From NCBI RefSeq assembly GCF_002941025.1, contig NZ_PTJS01000001.1, positions 7,392,605-7,456,604 on the forward strand: DNA of 64,000 nt, in the 5' to 3' direction. The notes under the pieces are model-generated. The model was not told where the DNA came from, made no database searches, and saw only the letters and a program-made list of their open reading frames with translations. The stretch's first letter is position 1. Every line of letters begins with the position of its first letter. The translations under genes and the position numbers were made by a program. Positions 34,565 through 46,800 of the stretch are shown here, one piece after another. Source of the stretch: Streptomyces sp. QL37. Lineage in GTDB: Bacteria > Actinomycetota > Actinomycetes > Streptomycetales > Streptomycetaceae.

Positions 34565-35983
34565 ATGTTCGATCCGTTCATAGCGCCGAGCGGCACACTG
34601 CTCGGCCTGCTGCAGAGGGGCCGCGGCGACGGCACGCTCCACGCGCTCGCCGCCCCGCGCCCCGAGGCCCTCGCGGCTCTCAACCACTGCGTCCTGAGCG
34701 ATCCGCGCCATGACTGGCAGGTCGAGAACCGCTCCCTCTACTACGCGCGCCTCTACCTCGATCTCGACGGCGGCACCGAGGAGATCGAGCGGCACCTGTG
34801 GGATCCCGAGGACCACCTCGACACCGACGACTCACGCACGGGTCTCGCCCTCGCCGTGCTCGGCCACCTCGCCTCCTACGGGCGCGACGACGCCCTCGTG
34901 CTCCTGCGCCGCTACGCCGCCACGGGGGCCAACTGGGCCTGGGCACTCGACGAGCTCGCCCTGCGCGACGACGACGCCGGGCTGCGTTCGCTCGCCGAGC
35001 CGGTGCTGGGGCGCTTCCCCGCCACCCCGGAGGGCACGGCCGAGCTGGCCGCCTCCGTACGGGACGCCTTCGAGCCCCGGCCCTGGCGGCTCTGGGCCGA
35101 CGACCCGCGCGAAGCGGTCGGCGCCCGGGTCAGGGCGGCGACGGAGCAGGGCTCCTTCGACCGATGGCAGCGGCAGATGAGGCCGGGCGGACCGCGTCCC
35201 GGCTGGAGCGTCCAGGCCGTGTTCGACTGGGCCCAGGCCGGACTGGAGCGCGGCAGCGCGCTCCACGTCCCCGCGGCCCGCTGCCTCTCCGCCGTCGCCG
35301 GGGCCGAGGACCGGCCCCTGATCGTCGAGGCCGCAGGCAGCGGCTCCGAGGGGGCGCGCTGTGCCGCCCTGCACTATCTGGCCGAGGTCCAGGATCCCGC
35401 CGTGCTCGACCTGATCGAGCGTGCTGTCGCCGACCCGTCCTCCACCGTCGCGGAGGCCGCCGTGGCCGCCTTCGAGCGCATGTGCGGGGAAGCGGCGGTC
35501 GACCGGGCCCGGCGCTGGGCGTACCGGCCCGACACCCTCGGAGCCTCCGCGGCAGGGGTCCTGGCCTGCCGCGGCGCCGCACAGGACGCCCCGCTCGTCC
35601 TTGCCGCGCTGCGCGAGGCGGTCCGGGGCGAGGGCCCCGACGCCCCGCGCCTCTGGACCCTCGTCGACGGCGCCGGCCGCCTGGGCATCGCGTGCGCGGC
35701 ACCCGTGCTGCGCCATGTGTACAGGGAGACGTCCTCCTCGCACCTGCGGGGCCGCGCCGCCCGGGCCCTGGCCGCCACCGACCCGTCCTTCGCCAGCGGA
35801 TTCGCCGTCGAGTGCCTCTGGGACTGCGAGGAGACCACCCGGGAGCTGGCCGCTCACCACGCGGAGACCGGGGACATCCGGGTCGCCGAACGGCTGAGGC
35901 GGCTCGCCACCGACCCGGCCGAGGAGGCCGAGGTGCAGACCGCCGTACGCAGCAGGATCGGGCCCGACGCGCCCGCCGTCTGA
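34565..35983 (+). CDS. HEAT-repeat protein
   Basis: A 472-residue soluble helical-repeat protein. Repeats are clear in the middle and end: ARCAALHYLAEVQDPAVLDL, VAEAAVAAFERMCGEAAVDR, and LRGRAARALAATDPSFASG. There is no enzymatic motif, signal peptide or membrane segment. HEAT solenoids bind proteins, nucleic acids or bilins; the role here is unknown. The ATG at 34565 has GAGG about eight bases upstream. The short Cys-run ORF before it suggests translation-linked control. Confidence 0.8.
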   Translation: MFDPFIAPSGTLLGLLQRGRGDGTLHALAAPRPEALAALNHCVLSDPRHDWQVENRSLYYARLYLDLDGGTEEIERHLWDPEDHLDTDDSRTGLALAVLGHLASYGRDDALVLLRRYAATGANWAWALDELALRDDDAGLRSLAEPVLGRFPATPEGTAELAASVRDAFEPRPWRLWADDPREAVGARVRAATEQGSFDRWQRQMRPGGPRPGWSVQAVFDWAQAGLERGSALHVPAARCLSAVAGAEDRPLIVEAAGSGSEGARCAALHYLAEVQDPAVLDLIERAVADPSSTVAEAAVAAFERMCGEAAVDRARRWAYRPDTLGASAAGVLACRGAAQDAPLVLAALREAVRGEGPDAPRLWTLVDGAGRLGIACAAPVLRHVYRETSSSHLRGRAARALAATDPSFASGFAVECLWDCEETTRELAAHHAETGDIRVAERLRRLATDPAEEAEVQTAVRSRIGPDAPAV

Positions 35984-36015
35984 GCCGGCGCTCCGCTGAC
36001 ACACGGAGCCCGGAT

Positions 36016-36038
36016 GCCGCGCGTCGGGGGCGCGCGGC
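36016..36038 (+). terminator. hairpin after the HEAT-repeat gene
   Basis: GCCGCGCG (36016-36023) and CGCGCGGC (36031-36038) pair over a 7-base loop, 33 bases past the stop. Confidence 0.5.
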
Positions 36039-36116
36039 GCAAACGCTCATAGGACGTTCCCCGGGCGGAAAGATCCAAGTCGGCAAGGGCACGCCCGGCG
36101 CGGTGACAACACCCCT

Positions 36117-37247
36117 ATGCGTGTCGTCATCGTCACCGAGTCCTTCCCGCCCGACGTCAACGGTGTGGCCCACTGCACCCTGCAGACCGCCAGGCACCTC
36201 GCCGCCCGCGGCCACCAGCCGCTGGTCATCGCCCCCGCCGGGGCGACCGCCACCGTCCACTCCGCGCCCTCCGGCGATCCCTGCCCCGTGGTGCGCGTCC
36301 CCTCCCTGCCGCTGCCCGGATATCCGCAGGTCCGCGTGGCTCTCCCCGGCCGGCGGCTGTCCGCCGCGCTCACCGGGCACCGCGCCGATCTCGTCCACCT
36401 GGCCGGACCGTTCGTCCTCGGCGTGCGGGGCATGGCGGTCGCCTCCCGGCTGGGGCTGCCCGCCGTGGCCGTCTACCAGACCGACCTGGCCGGCTACGCC
36501 CGCACCTACCTGGGTGCGGGCGAGAGCACCGCCTGGCGCCGGATGCGCGCCGTGCACAGTGCCGCCGACCTCACCCTCGCCCCTTCCTCCGCCGCGCTCC
36601 GGGACCTCACCGACCACGGTGTGCCCCGGGTGAGACTCTGGCCGCGCGGAGTCGACACCGTGCGGTTCCGCCCCGGTCTGCGCGACGAGGCACTGCGCCG
36701 CGCACTCGCTCCCGGTGGCGAGAAGATCATCGGATACGCGGGACGGCTCGCCCCGGAGAAGCACGTCGAACTCCTCGCCGGAGCCTGCTCGCTCCCGGGA
36801 GTGCGCGTCGTGGTCGTCGGCGACGGACCGAGCGAGGCGTCACTGCGCCCGGCGCTGCCCGGTGCGGTGTTCCTCGGGCGGCGTACGGGGGAGGAGCTGG
36901 CCCGCTTCTTCGCCTCCCTGGACGTCTTCGTGCACACCGGGCCGTACGAGACCTTCTGCCAGACCGTCCAGGAGGCCATGGCCTCCGGGGTCCCGGTCGT
37001 CGCCCCGGCGGCCGGCGGGCCGCTCGACCTCGTCGCACACGGGAGCACCGGGCTGCTCGTACCGCCCCACGACGCGGGGGCGGTACGCGAGGCCGTCGCC
37101 GCACTCGTCGCGGACCCCGCGCGCGCCGAGGCCTTCGGCAGGGCAGCGCGGGCCGCGGTGGAGGGCCGGACCTGGGAGGCCGTCGGGGACCAGCTCCTGG
37201 AGCACTACGACGAGGTCCTGCGCGGCCGGACGGCGGTGGCCGCGTGA
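36117..37247 (+). CDS. GT4 glycosyltransferase, MgtA/PimB-like
   Basis: A 376-residue GT-B enzyme. The N-terminus has the acceptor-domain pattern [15 protein letters not shown]; the C-terminal half has the donor-site wording [28 protein letters not shown] and the EX7E region [17 protein letters not shown]. These resemble actinobacterial alpha-mannosyltransferases (MgtA, PimB) that use GDP-mannose or UDP-sugars on glycolipid acceptors. The ATG at 36117 was chosen by homology; the ribosome site is poor. A second, broken glycosyltransferase starts within its stop codon (GTGA). Confidence 0.9.
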   Translation: MRVVIVTESFPPDVNGVAHCTLQTARHLAARGHQPLVIAPAGATATVHSAPSGDPCPVVRVPSLPLPGYPQVRVALPGRRLSAALTGHRADLVHLAGPFVLGVRGMAVASRLGLPAVAVYQTDLAGYARTYLGAGESTAWRRMRAVHSAADLTLAPSSAALRDLTDHGVPRVRLWPRGVDTVRFRPGLRDEALRRALAPGGEKIIGYAGRLAPEKHVELLAGACSLPGVRVVVVGDGPSEASLRPALPGAVFLGRRTGEELARFFASLDVFVHTGPYETFCQTVQEAMASGVPVVAPAAGGPLDLVAHGSTGLLVPPHDAGAVREAVAALVADPARAEAFGRAARAAVEGRTWEAVGDQLLEHYDEVLRGRTAVAA

Positions 37248-37385
37248 ACCGGCCCGGCGGACTCAGGATCGTCCGGCCGGCGAACCTCGTCACCCCCTCC
37301 ACCTCGGGAGGAGCCCGCACCGCACCGGAGGAGCTCGGGCGCGGCTGTCTCCGGCAGGGCACGAGCCCGTGCTGATGACCCACTG
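37244..37385 (+). pseudogene. glycosyltransferase N-terminal stub, frameshifted
   Basis: GTG at 37244 overlaps the upstream stop (GTGA) and opens a GT4-like N-terminus: [20 protein letters not shown] and APEELGRG. A shift of one base near 37348 then joins it to PAGHEPVLM, the expected next strand, after which similarity stops at about 37380. The donor-binding half is gone. It was once the second gene of a glycosyltransferase pair. Confidence 0.7.
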
Positions 37386-37556
37386 CGGCGGAGCCGTCGA
37401 CGCCGACCGTTCGCGACCGATCGCCGGCAGAGCGACGTCGAGGGCCGAATCGTCGAGCACCGTGCACAGGAACACCGCCGACAGCCCGGTGACGGCTGCC
37501 CCCGCCCACACCGGGACCGGCCGCCCGTACGCCGTTTCTGCGGTGGTTCGTCCCGC
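37374..37556 (-). pseudogene. MFS (DHA2-like) transporter N-terminal stub
   Basis: The minus strand reads [38 protein letters not shown] and PPQWVIS, which is the first helix and the LD-S-VNVALP-type motif of drug:H+ antiporter family 2 transporters. Similarity ends at 37374-37380, exactly where the glycosyltransferase stub ends. At most 60 of the usual 450 or more residues remain. It faces the glycosyltransferase stub tail to tail. Confidence 0.7.
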
Positions 37557-37572
37557 GCGCCAGAATGGAGGG

Positions 37573-41184
<3,612 letters not shown>

Positions 41185-41204
41185 CCGGTCGCTTCTGCGC
41201 CGTT

Positions 41205-41234
41205 TCGACCGTTGTCGGTGCGAGGACCTAATCT
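41205..41234 (+). promoter_or_regulatory. promoter of the kleisin-kite-SMC operon, probably leaderless
   Basis: TAATCT at 41229-41234 is a near-consensus -10 box ending seven bases before the GTG at 41242; TCGACC at 41205-41210 is 18 bases upstream of it. There is no ribosome site between, so the transcript probably starts at the GTG. The operon therefore has its own promoter, separate from the oxoprolinase. Confidence 0.5.
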
Positions 41235-41241
41235 GTGCAGC

Positions 41242-42768
41242 GTGACTTCGCCTGCCGACACCCACACCGCTGCGCCCCAGCTCAGCGCGGGACCGAGGCC
41301 CGCCCCGGGCCCCGCCGCCGATGAGGGGCTCTCGCGTCGGCTGCGCGCGCTCGCCTGCACCGCTCCGCTGCACGACCTGGACGTGCGCAAGGCCAACCTG
41401 GCAGGCGAGTACACGGTCTACGCGATGGCCGAGGTCGCCCTCGCGGCGATCGACCTCGTCACCCTCAACATGGACTTCGACACGGGCGCGGACCACGACC
41501 AGATAGTGGCCAGGCTCCTCCCGCGGGTCGCGGCCCAGGCACCCCGCCGGCCCGTCACCGAGCACGAGCGGGTCGCACGCTGGGTCCTGGAGAACCTGAT
41601 CAACGTCGGGAGCGTGGACCGCGGCTTCCGTGCGGTGTACGGCACCTTCGGACCCGACGGCGTCTACGTCCGCAGGGACTACGACTTCAAGCTCATCGAG
41701 GAAGTCCCCGGCCACGGCGGGACGGTCTACCTCCGCACCACCGACGAGGCGGTCAACGTCCTGGTGGGCGCCCTGGACACGGACGTCACCAGCGCCCAGA
41801 TCGCCGCCGAGGTGAAGCTGGAGGTCCTCATCAGCAGGGGCCGCCTCGCCGACGCCCAGCTCGCTGCCGAACAGGCCCGCTACCGCACCGTGCAGTACGC
41901 CGAGACGCTCCGCCGGACACTGGACGCGACCCGCCGCAACGTCCGCGCCGTGGACTGGCTCAACGCCGTGCCGGACATGATCGCCGAGGCGCTGGACCAC
42001 GTCGCCGACCGCTACCGCCACGAGAACGCGATCCTCACCAACATCCGCAAGGCCCGGGACGAGGCCGAGGAACCCGAGAACAAGCGACGCGCCGCCGAAC
42101 TGGTCGACATCGTCAAGGACTGCATCCGCCGCCACACCCAGCTCCAGTCCAGGCTCCTGGAGGCAGGGCCCCTCTTCCGCGCCGAGCAGGACCGCCAGGC
42201 ATTCGCCACCCCCACCGCGCAGGCGGGCCTCGACCTCTACGGACAGCTCGTCGTGCCCCTGCTGCCGCTCCCCGTCGAGCAGGCCACCCGGGCCACCGAC
42301 GCGTTCTTCGCGCACGGCACCGGACTGCGCACACCCACCTCGGTCCGGGTCGGCGACCTCGTCGACCTGCTGCTCATGCCCCCGGTGGAGCGGGAACACC
42401 TGGGCGCGGAAATGCCCGAGCCCGACCTCATCGCCACGCCGGACGACAGCCGGTTCAGCGAGGAGCAGCTCGGGCACGCCATGGAGCTGCTCGACCTGGA
42501 GCACGACGCACCCCGCCGGCTCTCAGGACTCCTGGCGGAGGCCAGGCTGCGCGACCCCGAGCTGCCGTACCTCGTCGCACTGCTCGCCGTCCACGCGGCG
42601 AGCCCTCCCGTCGGCACGGCCTACCGCCAGGGCGAGCGACGGCTGCTCTTCGCCGTCGACGACGGCACCCAGCTCGAGGACCACGAATTCGGCGGAGCCG
42701 ACCTGATAGTGGGCATGGCCCTGCTGGACGCGGCGGGCATGGCCGCGGACCGCAAGGACGCCTCGTGA
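41242..42768 (+). CDS. candidate kleisin subunit of an SMC-like complex (MukF/JetA-like)
   Basis: A 508-residue, mostly helical protein I cannot place by motif alone. After a Pro/Ala-rich start, residues about 30-160 look like a winged-helix region (RVARWVLENLINVG, then VYVRRDYDFKLIEE); about 180-330 is a charged helical stretch (LADAQLAAEQARYRTVQYAE and a later KRRAAELVDIVKDCIRRHTQ) and the end is an acidic small domain. MukF and JetA kleisins have this layout and size, and are encoded first in the order kleisin-kite-SMC, as here. The GTG at 41242 is chosen because a -10 box lies seven bases upstream. The assignment is from gene order and architecture, not a recognised domain. Confidence 0.6.
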   Translation: MTSPADTHTAAPQLSAGPRPAPGPAADEGLSRRLRALACTAPLHDLDVRKANLAGEYTVYAMAEVALAAIDLVTLNMDFDTGADHDQIVARLLPRVAAQAPRRPVTEHERVARWVLENLINVGSVDRGFRAVYGTFGPDGVYVRRDYDFKLIEEVPGHGGTVYLRTTDEAVNVLVGALDTDVTSAQIAAEVKLEVLISRGRLADAQLAAEQARYRTVQYAETLRRTLDATRRNVRAVDWLNAVPDMIAEALDHVADRYRHENAILTNIRKARDEAEEPENKRRAAELVDIVKDCIRRHTQLQSRLLEAGPLFRAEQDRQAFATPTAQAGLDLYGQLVVPLLPLPVEQATRATDAFFAHGTGLRTPTSVRVGDLVDLLLMPPVEREHLGAEMPEPDLIATPDDSRFSEEQLGHAMELLDLEHDAPRRLSGLLAEARLRDPELPYLVALLAVHAASPPVGTAYRQGERRLLFAVDDGTQLEDHEFGGADLIVGMALLDAAGMAADRKDAS

Positions 42769-42916
42769 GCGCCCTCGGGGCCTCTCGTCAGGACCATGCG
42801 GGGCCCGCGCCGGCCTGACCGGACGAGAGACCCTGGCCCGATCCGGACGAGAGCCCGGGCCCCACCACCCACCCCCTGCCGCCCGAGAGCAGCACCCGTA
42901 CCGAGGAGTCAACGAG

Positions 42917-43819
42917 TTGAGCGAGCAGCACGCCGAGCACACCGACGCGTGGGGCGACCAGCCCTTCACGCAGGCGGCCGACGCCGCACAGCCGGCCGCT
43001 GTCACCCCCGCCGACGCGGCCGACGCCGCCCGGCTGGTCTCCTTCGGGCTGCAGCCCAAGCTGATGCCCGCCCGCGACTCCGAGTACACCGAGCTGCTCC
43101 GCCGCTACCGGGAGGAGCCCGCCTTCGCCCGGCTCGCCGACGCCGTCGCCACCGGACTCGGGCTCATCGTGCTGGAGGTGTCCACCCGCGCCGGGATGGC
43201 CGTGACCGCCGGCGAGGACTCGGTCTTCGCCGTACGCATGGGCGACTACGCCCGGCGCGCGTCCCCCGACTCCGCCGACCGCTTCCTGCACGGACTCGCC
43301 CACCTCGCCGTCGCCGCCATGGCCTTCCCCCGGCCCGAGGACCTGGCCGACGACTCGTACATCGGCCGCATCACCGTCAACGGCGTCGACGCCTTCGTCC
43401 GCCAGGCCTGCCGACGTCTGGAGGAGCGCGCCGAGGAGCAGGGCGACAACACCGACCCGGCCACCGACGCGCCAGGCCTGGAATCCGGGTGGCGGATCTA
43501 CTCCCGCCGCAGCGCCACCGGAGCCACCAAGGACGCCCGCCGGCTGGCCGGCTCGACCACCGGCATCATCGGCAAGGCCGTCGCCTTCCTCACGGACTCG
43601 GGCTTCCTCCAGCGCACCGGGGACGACGCGGGCGGCGCCTACCGCACCACCGCCCGCTACCAGCTCCAGGTCCGCGACATGGCCGGCAGCGCCGCCATGG
43701 CCGAACTGCTGGAACTCGGCGTCGTCCCGGTCACGGACGGCTCGGCCACCCTGCTGCCCCCGCCCGAGGACGAAGGCCTGGAGCTGGCCGCCGACGCCGG
43801 ACTCCCCTTCCACTCCTGA
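42917..43819 (+). CDS. candidate kite subunit (MukE/JetB-like)
   Basis: A 300-residue soluble protein. The N-terminus is Ala/Asp-rich; the centre is helical (YTELLRRYREEPAFARLADA); the last third looks like a winged helix: GSTTGIIGKAVAFLTDSGFL, then QRTGDDAGGAYRTTARYQLQ. JetB and MukE are small winged-helix dimers that bind the kleisin. The start is TTG at 42917, supported by GAGGAG eight bases before it. It lies between the kleisin-like and SMC-like genes on the same strand with 148 and 78 base gaps. Confidence 0.6.
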   Translation: MSEQHAEHTDAWGDQPFTQAADAAQPAAVTPADAADAARLVSFGLQPKLMPARDSEYTELLRRYREEPAFARLADAVATGLGLIVLEVSTRAGMAVTAGEDSVFAVRMGDYARRASPDSADRFLHGLAHLAVAAMAFPRPEDLADDSYIGRITVNGVDAFVRQACRRLEERAEEQGDNTDPATDAPGLESGWRIYSRRSATGATKDARRLAGSTTGIIGKAVAFLTDSGFLQRTGDDAGGAYRTTARYQLQVRDMAGSAAMAELLELGVVPVTDGSATLLPPPEDEGLELAADAGLPFHS

Positions 43820-43897
43820 ACCGCCTCACCACCCCGAGCCGCCCCCGCTGCCGCTCCAGCCGCCCGCCCGCCGCCAGAACGACGAGAGTCCGCCGCC

Positions 43898-46800
43898 ATG
43901 TACGAGTTGTCCCGGGTCCGCCTCTACTCCATCGGGCCCGCCGGTGCGCGCTACGCCGACACCGTGCTCGACCTGCGCGGAGTCGGCGAGCCCGTGCCCA
44001 GGCCCGCGCCGGCCCAGGCGGAGTTCTTCGAGGACGAGCCCGTCGGCCCCCCGCGCCGCCCGGCCCCCGCCGGTGTGCTCTTCCTGGAGAACGGCGGCGG
44101 CAAGTCCGTCCTGCTCAAGCTGATCTTCTCGGTCATGCTGCCGGGCCACCGCAACACCCTGGGCGGCGCCAGCTCCGGCGTCCTGCGCAAGTTCCTGCTC
44201 GCCGACGACTGCGGACACGTCGCCCTGGAGTGGCAGCACACCCTGACCGGCGAGTGCGTCGTCGTCGGCAAGGTCAGCGAATGGCGCGGCCGCCAGGTCT
44301 CCAACGACCCCCGTAAGTTCGCCGAGGCCTGGTACTCCTTCCGCCCCGGGCCCGGGCTCAGCCTCGACAGCCTCCCCGTGGCCGAGGCCAGCTCGGTGGG
44401 CCGCCCCGCCGAAGGCGTCTCGGGCGCCCGCGGCAGGCGCCGCACGATGAAGGGCTTCCGCGACGCGCTCACGGACGCCGGCAAGTTCTACCCGCACCTC
44501 GACGTGCACTGGGAAGAGATCCACGACCGGTGGAACGAACACCTCGGCGACCTCGGACTCGACCCCGAACTCTTCCGCTACCAGCGGGAGATGAACGCCG
44601 ACGAGGGCGAGGCCGCCGGCCTCTTCGCGGTCAAGAAGGACTCCGACTTCACCGACCTGCTGCTCCGGGCCGTCACCGACACCCGCGACACCGACGGCCT
44701 CGCCGACCTCGTCAGCGGCTTCGGCAACAAGCTCGGCCGCCGCGCCGAGCTCACCGCGGAACGCGACTTCACCGCCGGATCGGTCGAGCTGCTCGGCCGG
44801 ATCGTCGACGCCACGGCCACCAGGGCCCGCAGCCGCGACGTCCACGCCGGTGCCGAACGCCGCGCGCGTACCCTCGCCCGCAGGCTCTCCGGGCGCGCCA
44901 CCGAGGAGCGGGGCCGCACAGCCGAGCTCGCCCAGCAGGTCGCGGACGCCGCCCACACCGTCACCGAGGCGGAAACGGCCCGCGGCCGCCGGGACCTGAT
45001 CGCGGCCGAACTGGCCTACCGGCACGCGTCCCTGGCCCTGACCGCCGCCGAGAAGAGCGCGGCGGCGCAGCGCCGCGAGCTGGTCGAGGCACGCACCCTG
45101 CACTCAGCCTGGCAGGCCGCCGAAGCCGTCCTGCGCCACCGCGCCGCCGCCGACCGCTCGGCACGCGTCGCCGTCGCCATCCGCGAGGCGGAGCGCGACG
45201 CGGCCCCCGCCCTGGCCGCACGCGCCACGGCCGCCGCCGACCTCGTACGAGCCCTGCACACCGCCGCGGAGGCGGGGGAGCGGGTGGCGGACGAGGAGGA
45301 GGAACGCTCCGCGACCCTCCAGTCCACCGGTGAGACGGCGCACCGGGACGCCACCACCGCCGCCACCGAGGCCCAGCGCGCCCGCAGCGAGGCCGGACAC
45401 CTGCGCCAGCGCCTCGCCGAGGTCGAGCAGGAGACCGCGGAAGCCGTACGCGCGGGCTGGCTCGACGACACCGCGCCGGACGCCGACCCGGCCCGCGCGG
45501 CCCTCGCGGCGAACGACGCGGAGAAGACCGCGGTCGCCGCCTGGGACACCGCGCGCGAGGCGGCCAGGGCCACCGCCGACCAGGCCAGGGAGGCCGCCGC
45601 CGCCGAGAGCCGCACCGAGCTCGCCGCGGCCCGCGCCGCCGACGGCGCACAGGCCGCCGAACAGTCCTACGAGGCCGAGCGCAGGGCCGCCGAGTCGATC
45701 GCCGCCGACCACCGCCTCGCCGACCTGCTGGGCCTCCCGACGGCCACCGGCGTCGGTGTGCCGCGCCCCCGCAGCGCCGCCGCGGGAACGGACGGGAACG
45801 ACGAGACCACCGGCGGGGACGCCGGGTCCCTCACGGCCGAGGAGTTCGATGCCGCCGCGGACGAGCTGAGGGAGCTCCTCGACCAGGGCGTCTCCGCAGC
45901 CGAACGGCGGCTCTTCGACCTGCGCACCGCCGCCGCCGACGACTCCCGCATCCTCGGCGCCCTCGGGGACGGCGGGCTGCTGCCGCCCGGGCCCGACGTC
46001 CTCGCCACCGTCGAGTACCTCGGTGAGCACGGCATCCCGGCCCTGCCGGGCTGGCGCTATCTCGCCCAGGCCGTGGACCCCGCCGACCACGCGGCGGTCC
46101 TGGCCGCACGTCCCGAACTCGTCGACGGTGTCGTCATCACCGACCCGGACGCGCACACCCGCGCCCGCGAAGTCCTGGCCGCCGCAGCCCTGCTGCCCCG
46201 GTCGGCCGTCGCCGTCGGCACCACCGCGGCCCTCCTCGCCCCCGTGCCCGCCCCCGGTGGCGCGGGTCCCGGGACCGACGACGTGTTCCTCGTCCCGCCG
46301 AACCCCGCGATGCACGACGAACACGCCGCGGACGAGGAGCGCCAGGCGCTCCGGGCCCGGGCCGCGGCGCGCGACGAGGACATCAGGTCGCTCGCGGCCC
46401 GGCTCGGCGCCGACCGCTCCCTCGCCTCCCGCATCGGCTCGTGGCGCGCCGACTGCCCGCCCGGGATGCTCGCCGAGCTCGGCGAGGCCGCCCGCACCGC
46501 CCGCGCCGCCGCGGAGACCGCGGAGGCCGCACTCGCCGAGGCCCGCACCGTGCGCGCCGAGGCCGACGAGGCCGCTGCCGACGCCGCGCGCGTACGCGAC
46601 GAGCGGCAGGAGGCGGCCCAGCGGGCCCGCCGCGCCGCCGACGCGCTCGCCGGCCTCGCCCACCGTCTCCGCGACCGCGCGGGCTGGCAGGCGCGACTGC
46701 GTGAACTGACCGACGAGGCGGCCGAATCGGAGGCGCGCGCCACGGCCTGCCTGGAGCGGGCTCGCGCCGCCGACGAGGACCGCCGGGCCGCCCAGCGCGC

